Source: Spirochaetota bacterium
Lineage (GTDB): Bacteria; Spirochaetota; UBA12135; COTS27
Length of the DNA stretch: 64,000 nt
Direction: 5' to 3'
NCBI GenBank assembly: GCA_013426755.1
Contig: AP019861.1
Span: 248,001 to 312,000 of the forward strand
Shown: positions 46,599 through 54,536 of the stretch, one piece after another
How positions within the stretch are numbered: position 1 is the first letter of the stretch
Layout of the letters: every line of letters begins with the position of its first letter
Position numbers and translations under genes: made by a program
The notes under the pieces: model-generated
What the model saw: the letters and a program-made list of their open reading frames with translations, nothing else
Told to the model about the DNA's origin: nothing
The model's database searches: none

Positions 46599-46907
46599 CT
46601 ATGAAGTTAAATCTTTGGGAGGTGGTTTAGAGGAGTCTTTGTCTGTGGGTGCTTCGCTTAGTTTGTTTAGAATGGGTTCTAGACTGATATTGCCTTTTTG
46701 GTTGATAATTCGGAGTTTTTCTTCAAAAGTGGCTAGTTGTTCGTAGGTATGAACAACGATCTTCTCAGCTTGTTCGTAAAGATTGAAAGCGGTAGCGAGA
46801 TCGTCTTCACCTGTTTCGAGACGTCCTACGATAGCTTCCAATTCTTTAAGAGCTGTTTCTAGAGATTTGCTCTCGGGCGCTGGAGATTTGTCTGCTGGAT
46901 TTTTCAT
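46599..46907 (-). CDS. xseB: Exodeoxyribonuclease VII small subunit
   Basis: XseB joins XseA to form exonuclease VII, which degrades single-stranded DNA. The 102-residue protein has SLETALKELEAIVGRLETGE, DLATAFNLYEQAEKIV and a second helix, together the two-helix core of the family. The C-terminal tail (about 30 residues) is variable. The xseA gene is not in the window, although the two are often adjacent. Confidence 0.92.
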   Translation of the reverse strand: MKNPADKSPAPESKSLETALKELEAIVGRLETGEDDLATAFNLYEQAEKIVVHTYEQLATFEEKLRIINQKGNISLEPILNKLSEAPTDKDSSKPPPKDLTS

Positions 46908-46975
46908 AAGAAGTAGTTTTAGAAGTAGTATATAAGGAGTAGATTATAAGGAATTGTTATAATTTAGGCATTGTC

Positions 46976-47455
46976 ATAATCAAGAATCGTTCTAATCAAG
47001 AATTGTTTTAATCAAGAATTGTTCTAATCAAGAATCGTTTTAATCAAGCATTGTTTTAATCAAGCATTGTTCTAATCAAGCATTGTTTTAATCAAGCATT
47101 GTTTTAATCAAGAATTGTTTTAATCAAGAATTGTTTTAATCAAGAATTGTTTTAATCAAGAGTTGTTTTAATCAAGAATTGTTCTAATTAAGAATTGTTC
47201 TAATCAAGAATTGTTTTAATTAAGAATTGTTTTAATCAAGAATTGTTTTAATCAAGAATTGTTCTAATTAAGAATTGTTCTAATTAAGAATTGTTTTAAT
47301 CAAGAGTTGTTTTAATTAAGAATTGTTTTAATTAAGAATTGTTTTAATTAAGAATTGTTTTAATTAAGAATTGTTTTAATTAAGAATTGTTTTAATAAAA
47401 AATCGTCATCATTAAGCTAAGAAGGGTTGTGATTCATCAAGAATCGTTATAATAT
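46976..47455. repeat. 16-bp tandem array, about 26 copies, seeded by a gene 3' end
   Basis: The unit AATCAAGAATTGTTTT repeats with a strict 16-bp period from about 46976 to 47400; variants are ATCG for ATTG, TCT for TTT and TTAAG for TCAAG. The same word, CATCAAGAATCGTTATAAT, occurs at the stop and last codons of the minus-strand gene ending at 47437. The array therefore appears to have grown from that gene's 3' end. Confidence 0.93.
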
Positions 47456-48834
47456 TGTAGCATGATAGAGTTATGGTTCGCTTTGATAAGCATATTGAGG
47501 ATATCTTCGGTGACTTTGAGTTCGGGTGGCTGGGGCGGAGTGTGATGAATTGTGAAATAATGTGGGTATTGGATGACAAACCGTGTATAAGCGCTGTCTA
47601 GTGAGGTGCTACGACGGGCAATTTCATTGAGCGTTTTATGAAATAAAGTTAATGAGCGTTCTTGGGTAAGGCCTGTACTTTCTGGTATCAAGCCAGAGAG
47701 TATTTCAATAGTTGTAAGATAGTTTTTATTGTAAAAAGCAGTACTTGCTGCTAAATAACGCATGGAATGCGATTTAGCGGTTTTAGTGGCTAAATAACTT
47801 TCAAACCTAAGTTTGATCGCTTGTTCTGTTAAATCAAGGGGTAAAGGTGTGCCGTCTAGGGTTTCTAGGTCGGTTAAAAAGCCATTTTCAGCTGGAATGT
47901 ATCCTCTGGGTATGTCTATATCGGTATTGATATGTTCTTTGAGGTAAGAGACTTCCCACCACATGCGATTGTCTTCTCCTTGAACTTTTCCGAGTAATAA
48001 TAAAGGTTCCCAAGCAGCAATTCTAGCAAAATTACGGGAACTGATGAGATTGCTACGATTTCTGATGACGAGGCCACCTGTTTTGGAAAAAACGTGGATA
48101 TTGAGAGGTGGGAGCTGTGGTTCAAAAAAGTCTTCATATTGGGTTATCAATTCCTCAATGTAAGCAAATTTCTTGCGTTCTGCTGTACTAAAAAATTCAG
48201 GATTGATGAGCGTTGGGTTTTTAGCTAAATCATTGTAATCGACCATGTTGGGGAAACGGGTTACCAAGTAGTAAAGATGGGCAAAATTAGCATCATGATC
48301 GGCAGCTGTTGCTGGTGCGAAATTAAAGTCCTCTAAATAATACTCGCGAAGAACATTCCATTCTAACGTGTAATCAATACGATTTTCTAGTATTTCACGA
48401 AAATGAATGTGATTGTACTGCAATGACTGTTCGCTAGTTTCTATTAAACCAAATAAGCTCAGTAATTCTGCGTCTGTGGCTAGAAATTTTTTGAATGCAT
48501 AAGGAGTCCTGCCATTTTCACATAATTTTTTAAGGCTTAAGCCCACGTAGTAGAGCAACCGATTTTTATTTGAGACCTCTGATTCGTAAAAAATTGTCAG
48601 GTAATTTTTATAAATTTGTAAAACTTCTAAATAGGCGCCTGCTTTAAATTTTTCCTCTGCCATTTCAGTGAGCAATTCGTAATGATAAAGTGAGGCATTG
48701 ATGGTTTCTTTTTCAGGAAGAACGTCTAAATAAGGATCGAATGAGATATTAGGGTTGCGCTGGCAGCCTGTTAATAGTAGTGATAATGCTATCGAACAGA
48801 GAGTGAAGGTGGCAGATAGGGTTAAGAGGCGCAT
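47437..48834 (-). CDS. Lipoprotein with helical repeats and an SH3-like segment
   Basis: A 465-residue protein with signal peptide and lipobox LTGC. Residues about 45-120 look TPR-like (YEL...MAEEKFKAGAYLEVLQIYKNYL). Residues about 245-320 look like a bacterial SH3 domain (LVIRNRSNLISS, LLLLGKVQGEDN, WWEVSYL, RGYIPAENGFL). More helices follow. SH3-type domains often bind the cell wall or peptides. No specific function is known. The last codons and stop (YYNDS) match the unit of the adjoining tandem array. Confidence 0.7.
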   Translation of the reverse strand: MRLLTLSATFTLCSIALSLLLTGCQRNPNISFDPYLDVLPEKETINASLYHYELLTEMAEEKFKAGAYLEVLQIYKNYLTIFYESEVSNKNRLLYYVGLSLKKLCENGRTPYAFKKFLATDAELLSLFGLIETSEQSLQYNHIHFREILENRIDYTLEWNVLREYYLEDFNFAPATAADHDANFAHLYYLVTRFPNMVDYNDLAKNPTLINPEFFSTAERKKFAYIEELITQYEDFFEPQLPPLNIHVFSKTGGLVIRNRSNLISSRNFARIAAWEPLLLLGKVQGEDNRMWWEVSYLKEHINTDIDIPRGYIPAENGFLTDLETLDGTPLPLDLTEQAIKLRFESYLATKTAKSHSMRYLAASTAFYNKNYLTTIEILSGLIPESTGLTQERSLTLFHKTLNEIARRSTSLDSAYTRFVIQYPHYFTIHHTPPQPPELKVTEDILNMLIKANHNSIMLQYYNDS

Positions 48835-48934
48835 TTTTTTATAATTTCTACGTATTTTTATAATTTTTACGTACTTAGGGTGGATTATAGGGTGGATTAT
48901 GTCTCAGATGGATTATATTTTGGTATTTATCAAT

Positions 48935-49135
48935 GGCGAGCCTTCTTTATTTTATCGGATGAGTGATTAGTATCGTCAATGGTGAGCATTCTTTATTTTA
49001 TCGGGTAAGTGGTTAGTATTGTCAGTGGTGAGCATTCTTTATTTTATCGGATGAGTGATTAGTATTGTCAATGGTAAGTATTCTTTATTTTATCGGATTT
49101 TAATATTCGTAATGTTTAGTATTCTTTAATCGGTT
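48935..49135. repeat. 46-bp tandem repeat
   Basis: About four units of GGTGAGCATTCTTTATTTTA, TCGGATGAGTGATTAGTATT, GTCAAT at an exact 46-bp spacing (48935, 48981, 49027, 49073), then decay. No gene is seen in 48835-50125. Confidence 0.9.
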
Positions 49136-49517
49136 TTTTATTGAGTCATTGAGGTGAAACAGACTTATTTTAAGTCTAATTTAAGTCTAATTTAAGTCAA
49201 TGGGGTAATAGATAATGATATAAAAACTCCTTTAAAAGTAACAACAAAGCCATGACCTCGTTAAATTTGTATTATTGATAGCATTTTGTCGGTAGCTGGA
49301 CTGTTTTTAATAAATATCACGATATAGACATAATAAGACGATATTTACATAACATACGATATATACGTCATACACAATATGTACATAATACACGGTAAAA
49401 TCAATATTTTTTACAGCCATCATGTATTAAATGATAGTAATATTTTACGTGCCTCGCCTTTATTGCAAGGGGTGCTTTTTATGAAGTGCTGGTTTCGTAC
49501 AAAGTGTTGAGTGTCCA

Positions 49518-50125
49518 GGTATGAACTGTGGTATTTCCAGGTATGAATTGCTATCAAATATAACTTTATCATTTAAAACTCCTTGTTTTTTCAGGTATGA
49601 ACTGTGGTATTTTCAGATATGAATTGCTATTAAATATAACTTTATCATTTAAAACTCCTTGTTTTTCCAGGTATGAATTGTGGTATTTTCAGATGTGAAT
49701 TGCTATCAAATATAACTTTATCATTTAAAACTCCTTGTTTTTCCAGGTATGAACTGTGGTGTTTTCAGGTATGAATTGCTATCAAATATAACTTTATCAT
49801 TTAAAACTCCTTGTTTTTCCAGGTATGAACTGTGGTATTTCCAGGTATGAATTGCTATTAAATATAACTTTATCATTTAAACCCTCTTGTTTTTCCAGGT
49901 ATGAACTGTGGTATTTTCAGATATGAATTGCTATCAAATATAACTTTATCATTTAAAACTCCTTGTTTTTCCAGGTATGAACTGTGGTGTTTTCAGGTAT
50001 GAATTGCTATCAAATATAACTTTATCATTTAAACCCCCTTGTTTTTTCAGGTATGAATTGTGGTGTTTTCAGATATGAACTGCTATTAAATATAACTTTA
50101 TCATTCAAAACCTCTTGTTTTTATT
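49518..50125. repeat. Eight exact 76-bp tandem units ending at the exbD start codon
   Basis: Each unit runs GGTATGAACTGTGGTATTTT, CAGATATGAATTGCTATCAA, ATATAACTTTATCATTTAAA, ACTCCTTGTTTTTCCA. Starts are at 49518, 49594, 49670, 49746, 49822, 49898, 49974 and 50050. The last unit leads into the exbD ATG at 50126, where CTTGTTTTTATTATG replaces CTTGTTTTTCCAGGTATG. The gene start thus lies at almost the same place as the ATG of every unit. Confidence 0.93.
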
Positions 50126-50530
50126 ATGATCCTTCGTACAAAAAGTCGCTTGAAAGCAAAAACAGGCATTGAACTCACGGCAATGGTCGATGTTGTGTTT
50201 TTGTTAATCATATTCTTCATGACTTCATCTACATTGGTGAAGGTTCGTGCACTCAAAGTAGACCTCCCGCAAGCCAATAACGCCCAGCGTGAAATCAAAG
50301 ACCAAATCACGCTCACAATCCAATCCGATCGGAAACTTTATATCAATGGCCAACAAACCTCTGTAAGTGACCTAAAAAAACAACTTGAAACCCTAGCTAC
50401 CGCTACCCAGCAGCCTGTTGTCATTATCGAAGGAGATAAAAATGTTGCTTATCAAGATATTATTTCATTGATGTCTCTCGCTAAAGAGGCAGGTGTCGTT
50501 CGTGTGTCCCTCGCAGCCCGCGTCCAATGA
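50126..50530 (+). CDS. exbD: ExbD/TolR-family biopolymer transport protein
   Basis: ExbD works with ExbB and TonB to use the proton motive force at the inner membrane for outer-membrane transport. The 134-residue protein has one N-terminal membrane helix with the key aspartate in AMVDVVFLLIIFFM and a periplasmic domain ending in the typical VSLAARVQ region. tonB follows. No exbB/tolQ gene precedes it; the upstream 1.2 kb is repeat DNA. No ribosome-binding site is visible in the leader. Confidence 0.9.
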   Translation: MILRTKSRLKAKTGIELTAMVDVVFLLIIFFMTSSTLVKVRALKVDLPQANNAQREIKDQITLTIQSDRKLYINGQQTSVSDLKKQLETLATATQQPVVIIEGDKNVAYQDIISLMSLAKEAGVVRVSLAARVQ

Positions 50531-50539
50531 TTAAATCAT

Positions 50540-50645
50540 TGTGATTGTCTTTATGGATTGTCCTTATTAGATTGTCCTTATTAAATTGTCCTTATTAAAT
50601 TGTCTTTATTAGAGTATCCTTATTAGATTGTCTTTATTAAATCAA
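50540..50645. repeat. 15-bp tandem repeat between exbD and tonB
   Basis: About seven units of ATTGTCCTTATTAAA, with TTTATTAGA and GTATCC variants, fill the gap between the exbD stop and the tonB gene. No terminator is seen. Confidence 0.85.
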
Positions 50646-50724
50646 GCTTTTAAGACGATTTATTTATGTGCCACGTATTCAGATTTTGCTTCATTCAACG
50701 GTTATTTTCTACATTGGTTTCTGC

Positions 50725-51702
50725 ATGAAAAAAGACGCAATGACGCACGATCCGAGATACAGTAACACCAGTAGCTCGGCAGCCGAAGACTCCGATCGCA
50801 AGTGGAAGTGGGCACTTATCGGGTCTTTTATTTTCCATTTGCTCTGTTTAGTCATTGTTTTTTTGGGGGCGAAGCAAGAAGAAGAAGTGCCTGCCGCTGC
50901 TGTAATAGTAGAATTCAGTCACATTTTGCCTGCCTCAGGGAGCGCTGCTGCCACAGCCATCACAGGTAAGACAACGCAAACCCAAGCTAAAGCCCTAACA
51001 CGTCAGTCTTCTTCTCCATCCAATAATCGTCAAACCGCTAAATCCGTCACAAAAAACAACCACGTCGAACGAAAATTGAGCCTAATACGGAGAACAAAAC
51101 CCCAGCCCTCAGCAACATCCGTTCAATCCAAAATAACCACTTCACAAGCCAATCTTAATCCAATCCCAAAAGCAACTAAGGAATTAACCCTCACACGAAA
51201 TAATCGTTACGTGAATCCTACACAATCCCCCCAAAAATCAAGCCAAACCGCTAACAAAGTAGCATCCGCAAAATCTGCTCATGCCAGCAATTCATGGCAG
51301 AGTTCGTCTGTAGCCAGAGCCCAGAATACACCTGGTCGTTCGGCTAAGTCTGCAAAAAAGTTCACTAGGAGCGCAGCACAAGGAACGGGAACTTCCCAAA
51401 ATACGCACGCATCGGGCGCCTCTTCATTTAATTGGAATAGCGGTTCAAAAATACGCAATCTCTTAGCCACGCAAGAACCGCCCCTCCCCACTGCCATCCG
51501 CAACCAAGGTATCCGAGCACAGGCAATCATAAAATTTAGAGTCGATAAAAATGGACGCGTATTTAACGTTTCTCTTATTAAAAATTCAGGATATAATGAA
51601 CTCGATGACTGGACGGTTAGATATGTGCGGACATTTCGTTTTAATCGTGTGACTGACAATTTTGTTTATGAAGCCCAATACACACAATTTTTCAAGCCCT
51701 AG
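50725..51702 (+). CDS. TonB-family energy transducer
   Basis: TonB spans the periplasm and passes energy from ExbB/ExbD to outer-membrane receptors. It has one N-terminal membrane helix (WALIGSFIFHLLCLVIVFLG), a long Ser/Thr/Gln/Lys-rich linker of about 180 residues and a C-terminal TonB domain (AQAIIKFRVDKNGRVFNVSL, then LDDWTVRYVRTFRF). I place the start at ATG 50725, 27 residues before the helix. An open frame reaches back to a GTG at 50668, and ATG 50740 is also possible. The linker is poorer in proline than in classical TonB. Confidence 0.82.
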   Translation: MKKDAMTHDPRYSNTSSSAAEDSDRKWKWALIGSFIFHLLCLVIVFLGAKQEEEVPAAAVIVEFSHILPASGSAAATAITGKTTQTQAKALTRQSSSPSNNRQTAKSVTKNNHVERKLSLIRRTKPQPSATSVQSKITTSQANLNPIPKATKELTLTRNNRYVNPTQSPQKSSQTANKVASAKSAHASNSWQSSSVARAQNTPGRSAKSAKKFTRSAAQGTGTSQNTHASGASSFNWNSGSKIRNLLATQEPPLPTAIRNQGIRAQAIIKFRVDKNGRVFNVSLIKNSGYNELDDWTVRYVRTFRFNRVTDNFVYEAQYTQFFKP

Positions 51703-51777
51703 AACCTTCCCATTGATAAATAATGGATGAAATCTAACGCACATAATATTTCAAGCCCTAGAATTTCCCTTTGACAA

Positions 51778-53013
51778 ATGAAACGTATTATTGAGAGCAG
51801 AAATATTGAGAGCAGAAATATTGAGAGCAAAAGTATTGAGGGCAGAAGTATTGAGAGCAAAAGTATTGAGGGCAGAAATATTGAGAGCAGAAGTATTGAG
51901 AGCAGAAATATTGAGAGCAGAAGTATTGAGAGCAGAAATATTGAAGGCAGAAATATTATGGGCAGAAATATTATGGGCAGAATTATTGAGGGCAGAAATA
52001 TTGAGAGCAGAAGTATTGAGAGCAGAAGTATTGAGAGCAGAAGTATTATGAGTAGAAGTATTGAGGGCAGAAATATTGAGAGCAGAAATATTGAGAGCAG
52101 AAATATTGAGAGCAGAAATCTACGGTTAGGTCATTTGGGCTGGTGCTTTATCATTGTGATAGGAATGATTGCCAGTACGATTGCCAGTACGGTACACGGA
52201 TTTAAATATCCGGTCCGTGATATTCGTATGACGTCTTTATTTGGCGAGTCAAGGGGAGATCACTTTCATGCGGGCATTGATTTTGCGACGCGCCAGCCTG
52301 TTTTTCCTATCACAAATGGTGAAGTATTGTTTATTAAAGACAGTACGACTGTTCATGATTTTCATTCTGGCGTTGGCAATGCTGTTATTGTCGAGCATGC
52401 CAATAATCTTAGAAGTTATTACTACCATTTAGAACAAAATTCTATTCCGCCTGGTCTAACTCAAGTTGATTCTACGACGAGTATTGGTATTGTTGGTAAT
52501 ACGGGGTATTCTTTAGGCAGCCATCTGCATATGAATGTAGAAGAGACGAAGGAGAACTTATTAATCAATCCACTTACTATATTGCCCCTGCAATCAGATA
52601 ACGTAGACCCACAGATTATTTCATTTTTCTTTAAGATTAATGAAAAACTCTATTCTATTAAAAAGAAAAAAGCGCGTTTTCGCTACTTAGGGCCTATTGA
52701 AATGTATACCGTAGTCGCAGATTACCTTTCAATTGCCGATAAAAAGAAGGGTAAACGGGTAGGCGTGACTTCACTTACGTTACGTATTGATGGAAAGATC
52801 TTTCAAAGTTATGATTTTAGGAATCTTATCAAACGCGCAGAAGGATTGGTCTTAACCAATGATATTTCCTTTAAAGATGTCTATGGATTGCCTTATAATT
52901 ACAAATTGGGAACATTCACTCCTTCACGTGAGCAGCATTTATTTGAAATCATTGTTCGTGATTGGCATAATAATGTCAATCTGGCTTCATATACAATTAA
53001 TTTTAGAAATTAG
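51778..53013 (+). CDS. M23-family metallopeptidase with an N-terminal pentapeptide repeat
   Basis: M23 peptidases cut peptidoglycan cross-bridges or, as LytM factors, regulate amidases. The C-terminal part (about residues 140-270) has HFHAGIDFA with the zinc His and Asp and LGSHLHMNV with the second His pair, so it looks active. A hydrophobic segment (about 121-140, CFIIVIGMIASTIAST) is the signal or anchor. In front are 22 pentapeptides (IESRN, IEGRS, IMGRN and so on; residues 5-114), encoded by a 15-bp DNA repeat. If translation starts at 51778 this tail is cytoplasmic and Arg-rich. Alternatively the true start is an ATG inside the repeat: 51958, with GAAGG ten bases before it, or 52048. 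Confidence 0.8.
   Translation: MKRIIESRNIESRNIESKSIEGRSIESKSIEGRNIESRSIESRNIESRSIESRNIEGRNIMGRNIMGRIIEGRNIESRSIESRSIESRSIMSRSIEGRNIESRNIESRNIESRNLRLGHLGWCFIIVIGMIASTIASTVHGFKYPVRDIRMTSLFGESRGDHFHAGIDFATRQPVFPITNGEVLFIKDSTTVHDFHSGVGNAVIVEHANNLRSYYYHLEQNSIPPGLTQVDSTTSIGIVGNTGYSLGSHLHMNVEETKENLLINPLTILPLQSDNVDPQIISFFFKINEKLYSIKKKKARFRYLGPIEMYTVVADYLSIADKKKGKRVGVTSLTLRIDGKIFQSYDFRNLIKRAEGLVLTNDISFKDVYGLPYNYKLGTFTPSREQHLFEIIVRDWHNNVNLASYTINFRN
51790..52119 (+). repeat. 22 x 15-bp in-frame tandem repeat
   Basis: Units are ATTGAGAGCAGAAAT with G/A and A/G changes, exactly 15 bp each, so the frame is kept. Three units carry ATTATG in place of ATTGAG, creating possible start codons. A second reading frame also stays open through the array. 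Confidence 0.95.
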
Positions 53014-53690
53014 TCTTAATTCTTATCATTAAGGCTAGGAATGTTAGCTGGCTGGCGTGATTGGGGCTATTTTTCTGGCGGCTATTTTTAAATTTTGAAT
53101 GGTATTTTGTTAGATCGTTATATTTTCATCAGGTCTAGATTAAATTTTGCGGCTGGGTTAAATTTTAGGCGATAAGTTAAAATTGTCTTTTAGATTGCCG
53201 ATTTATTAATGGTGTACGTAGTTAACTATTCTTATACTGGTAAGATCGCTAATAATTTTAATGATTTATCCCTACTGTTTTTATTAACCTTTTTAACTTC
53301 GCTAAAAGCATTATATAATATGACTGTGTTGGATGTGTCCTGAATGCATCTTAAATTCGTCTTAAATTCATCCTAAATTCAATCTTAAATAGCTTTCTTA
53401 GATGTATCCTAAATAAAAATCACCAAGTACAAACCTATTCCTTCTCAAATTTCTACCTAATATTCCTAAAAAAAATTTGCCTGTTCGTCACATAGTTATA
53501 AATTATTGAAACAATTTTCTATCGCAAGATTATTTGAGTACCCGATCTAGCGCCTAAGTAGCTGTTAAGCCATGCGACAATCGATAAACATTGTCCCAGG
53601 CAAGCTGTTTACAAGAAGGCTAGTGACCAAATTCCAGTAACGTATTTTTTCCAGTAACGTATTTTTAGTAGGTATGGTGGGTTTTAAAGT
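53014..53690. other. Intergenic region, no gene seen
   Basis: A TATAAT at 53314-53319 is promoter-like but lies about 370 bases before the next gene. Around 53335-53420 there are five loose copies of TAAATTCATCC. A doubled CCAGTAACGTATTTTT lies at about 53634-53667. Confidence 0.5.
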
Positions 53691-54269
53691 ATGACAACTC
53701 AACAAAGTCGTATTATGCAGAAAGTGCAGTTTCCAGCTGGGAGCATTCTCTTTTCACAAGGTGAGACCTCGCGTGAAATTTACATCCTTAACAAGGGCAT
53801 TATAGAAGTCTTAACGGGAAACAATATAGTCGCCCAGATCTCACAGCGCGGCGTCTTTTTTGGAGAAATGGCTGCTATCTTAAAAGAAGCACGTAATGCA
53901 ACATTGCGTGCGCAGACGGATTGTGACTGCATCGTCCTTTATGAAAAATACATGGACACTATTATCAGAACGACCCCAGAAATAGGTCTCAGCCTGGTGC
54001 GCATTTTAGCCCAGCGGCTCAAAAAAACAACCAACAAACTTTCTGCTATGCTAGAAAGAGACAGCAATGCTATCAATCGCTTTAAAAATCCTTATCAAGT
54101 CATGCTAGCGTTAGAAATGATTTCTACCGAACACTTTGAAAGAGCGGTCACAGCCATGCGTGGTGAACATGCGTCGCGCCCATTTATTTATTACCTCAAA
54201 CAAGCCGCCCAAGTCGATAAAGCCGATATCATGACCGTTATTAATCTCTTTAAAAAATATCACTCGTAA
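53691..54269 (+). CDS. Cyclic-nucleotide-binding-domain protein without a DNA-binding domain
   Basis: The 192-residue protein has a complete cNMP-binding beta-roll (about 12-115) with FFGEMAAILKEARNATLRAQ, the phosphate-binding cassette of the CRP/PKA type. A long helix follows, then a short helical C-terminus. There is no helix-turn-helix, so it is not a CRP-type transcription factor. It more likely senses a cyclic nucleotide and acts by protein contact. The ligand, cAMP or another nucleotide, is unknown. It stands alone with large gaps on both sides. Confidence 0.82.
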   Translation: MTTQQSRIMQKVQFPAGSILFSQGETSREIYILNKGIIEVLTGNNIVAQISQRGVFFGEMAAILKEARNATLRAQTDCDCIVLYEKYMDTIIRTTPEIGLSLVRILAQRLKKTTNKLSAMLERDSNAINRFKNPYQVMLALEMISTEHFERAVTAMRGEHASRPFIYYLKQAAQVDKADIMTVINLFKKYHS

Positions 54270-54536
54270 AGATTGCAGCCCCCTAGTAACCTATTATTAT
54301 CGCCACGCAAGTTCTATTAAGCGTTATGCGAAATTCGGACACAACAGCCACGTTAGTATTCTTTTGCTAGCAGTTTTTTTGTACGGTAAAGTTTCAGTGA
54401 ATGGGTGTGATTTAATGGGTGAGTGTTATGGAATTGCTTTATGCTTGCTGGCATGCTTTTTTGCTGCTACTCTGCTCTGCCACTCTGCTGCTATGATGTT
54501 ATTAATTACCGTTGGAGTCTCTAGTTTTTAAGTATT

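Noticed and set aside
51791..52051. 86-codon open frame in the second frame of the M23 repeat
   Set aside because: It only reads the 15-bp repeat in another frame and stops with it.
54270..54536. Purine riboswitch before purB
   Set aside because: No purine-aptamer core motifs were found; the region is mostly short CTGCT-type repeats.
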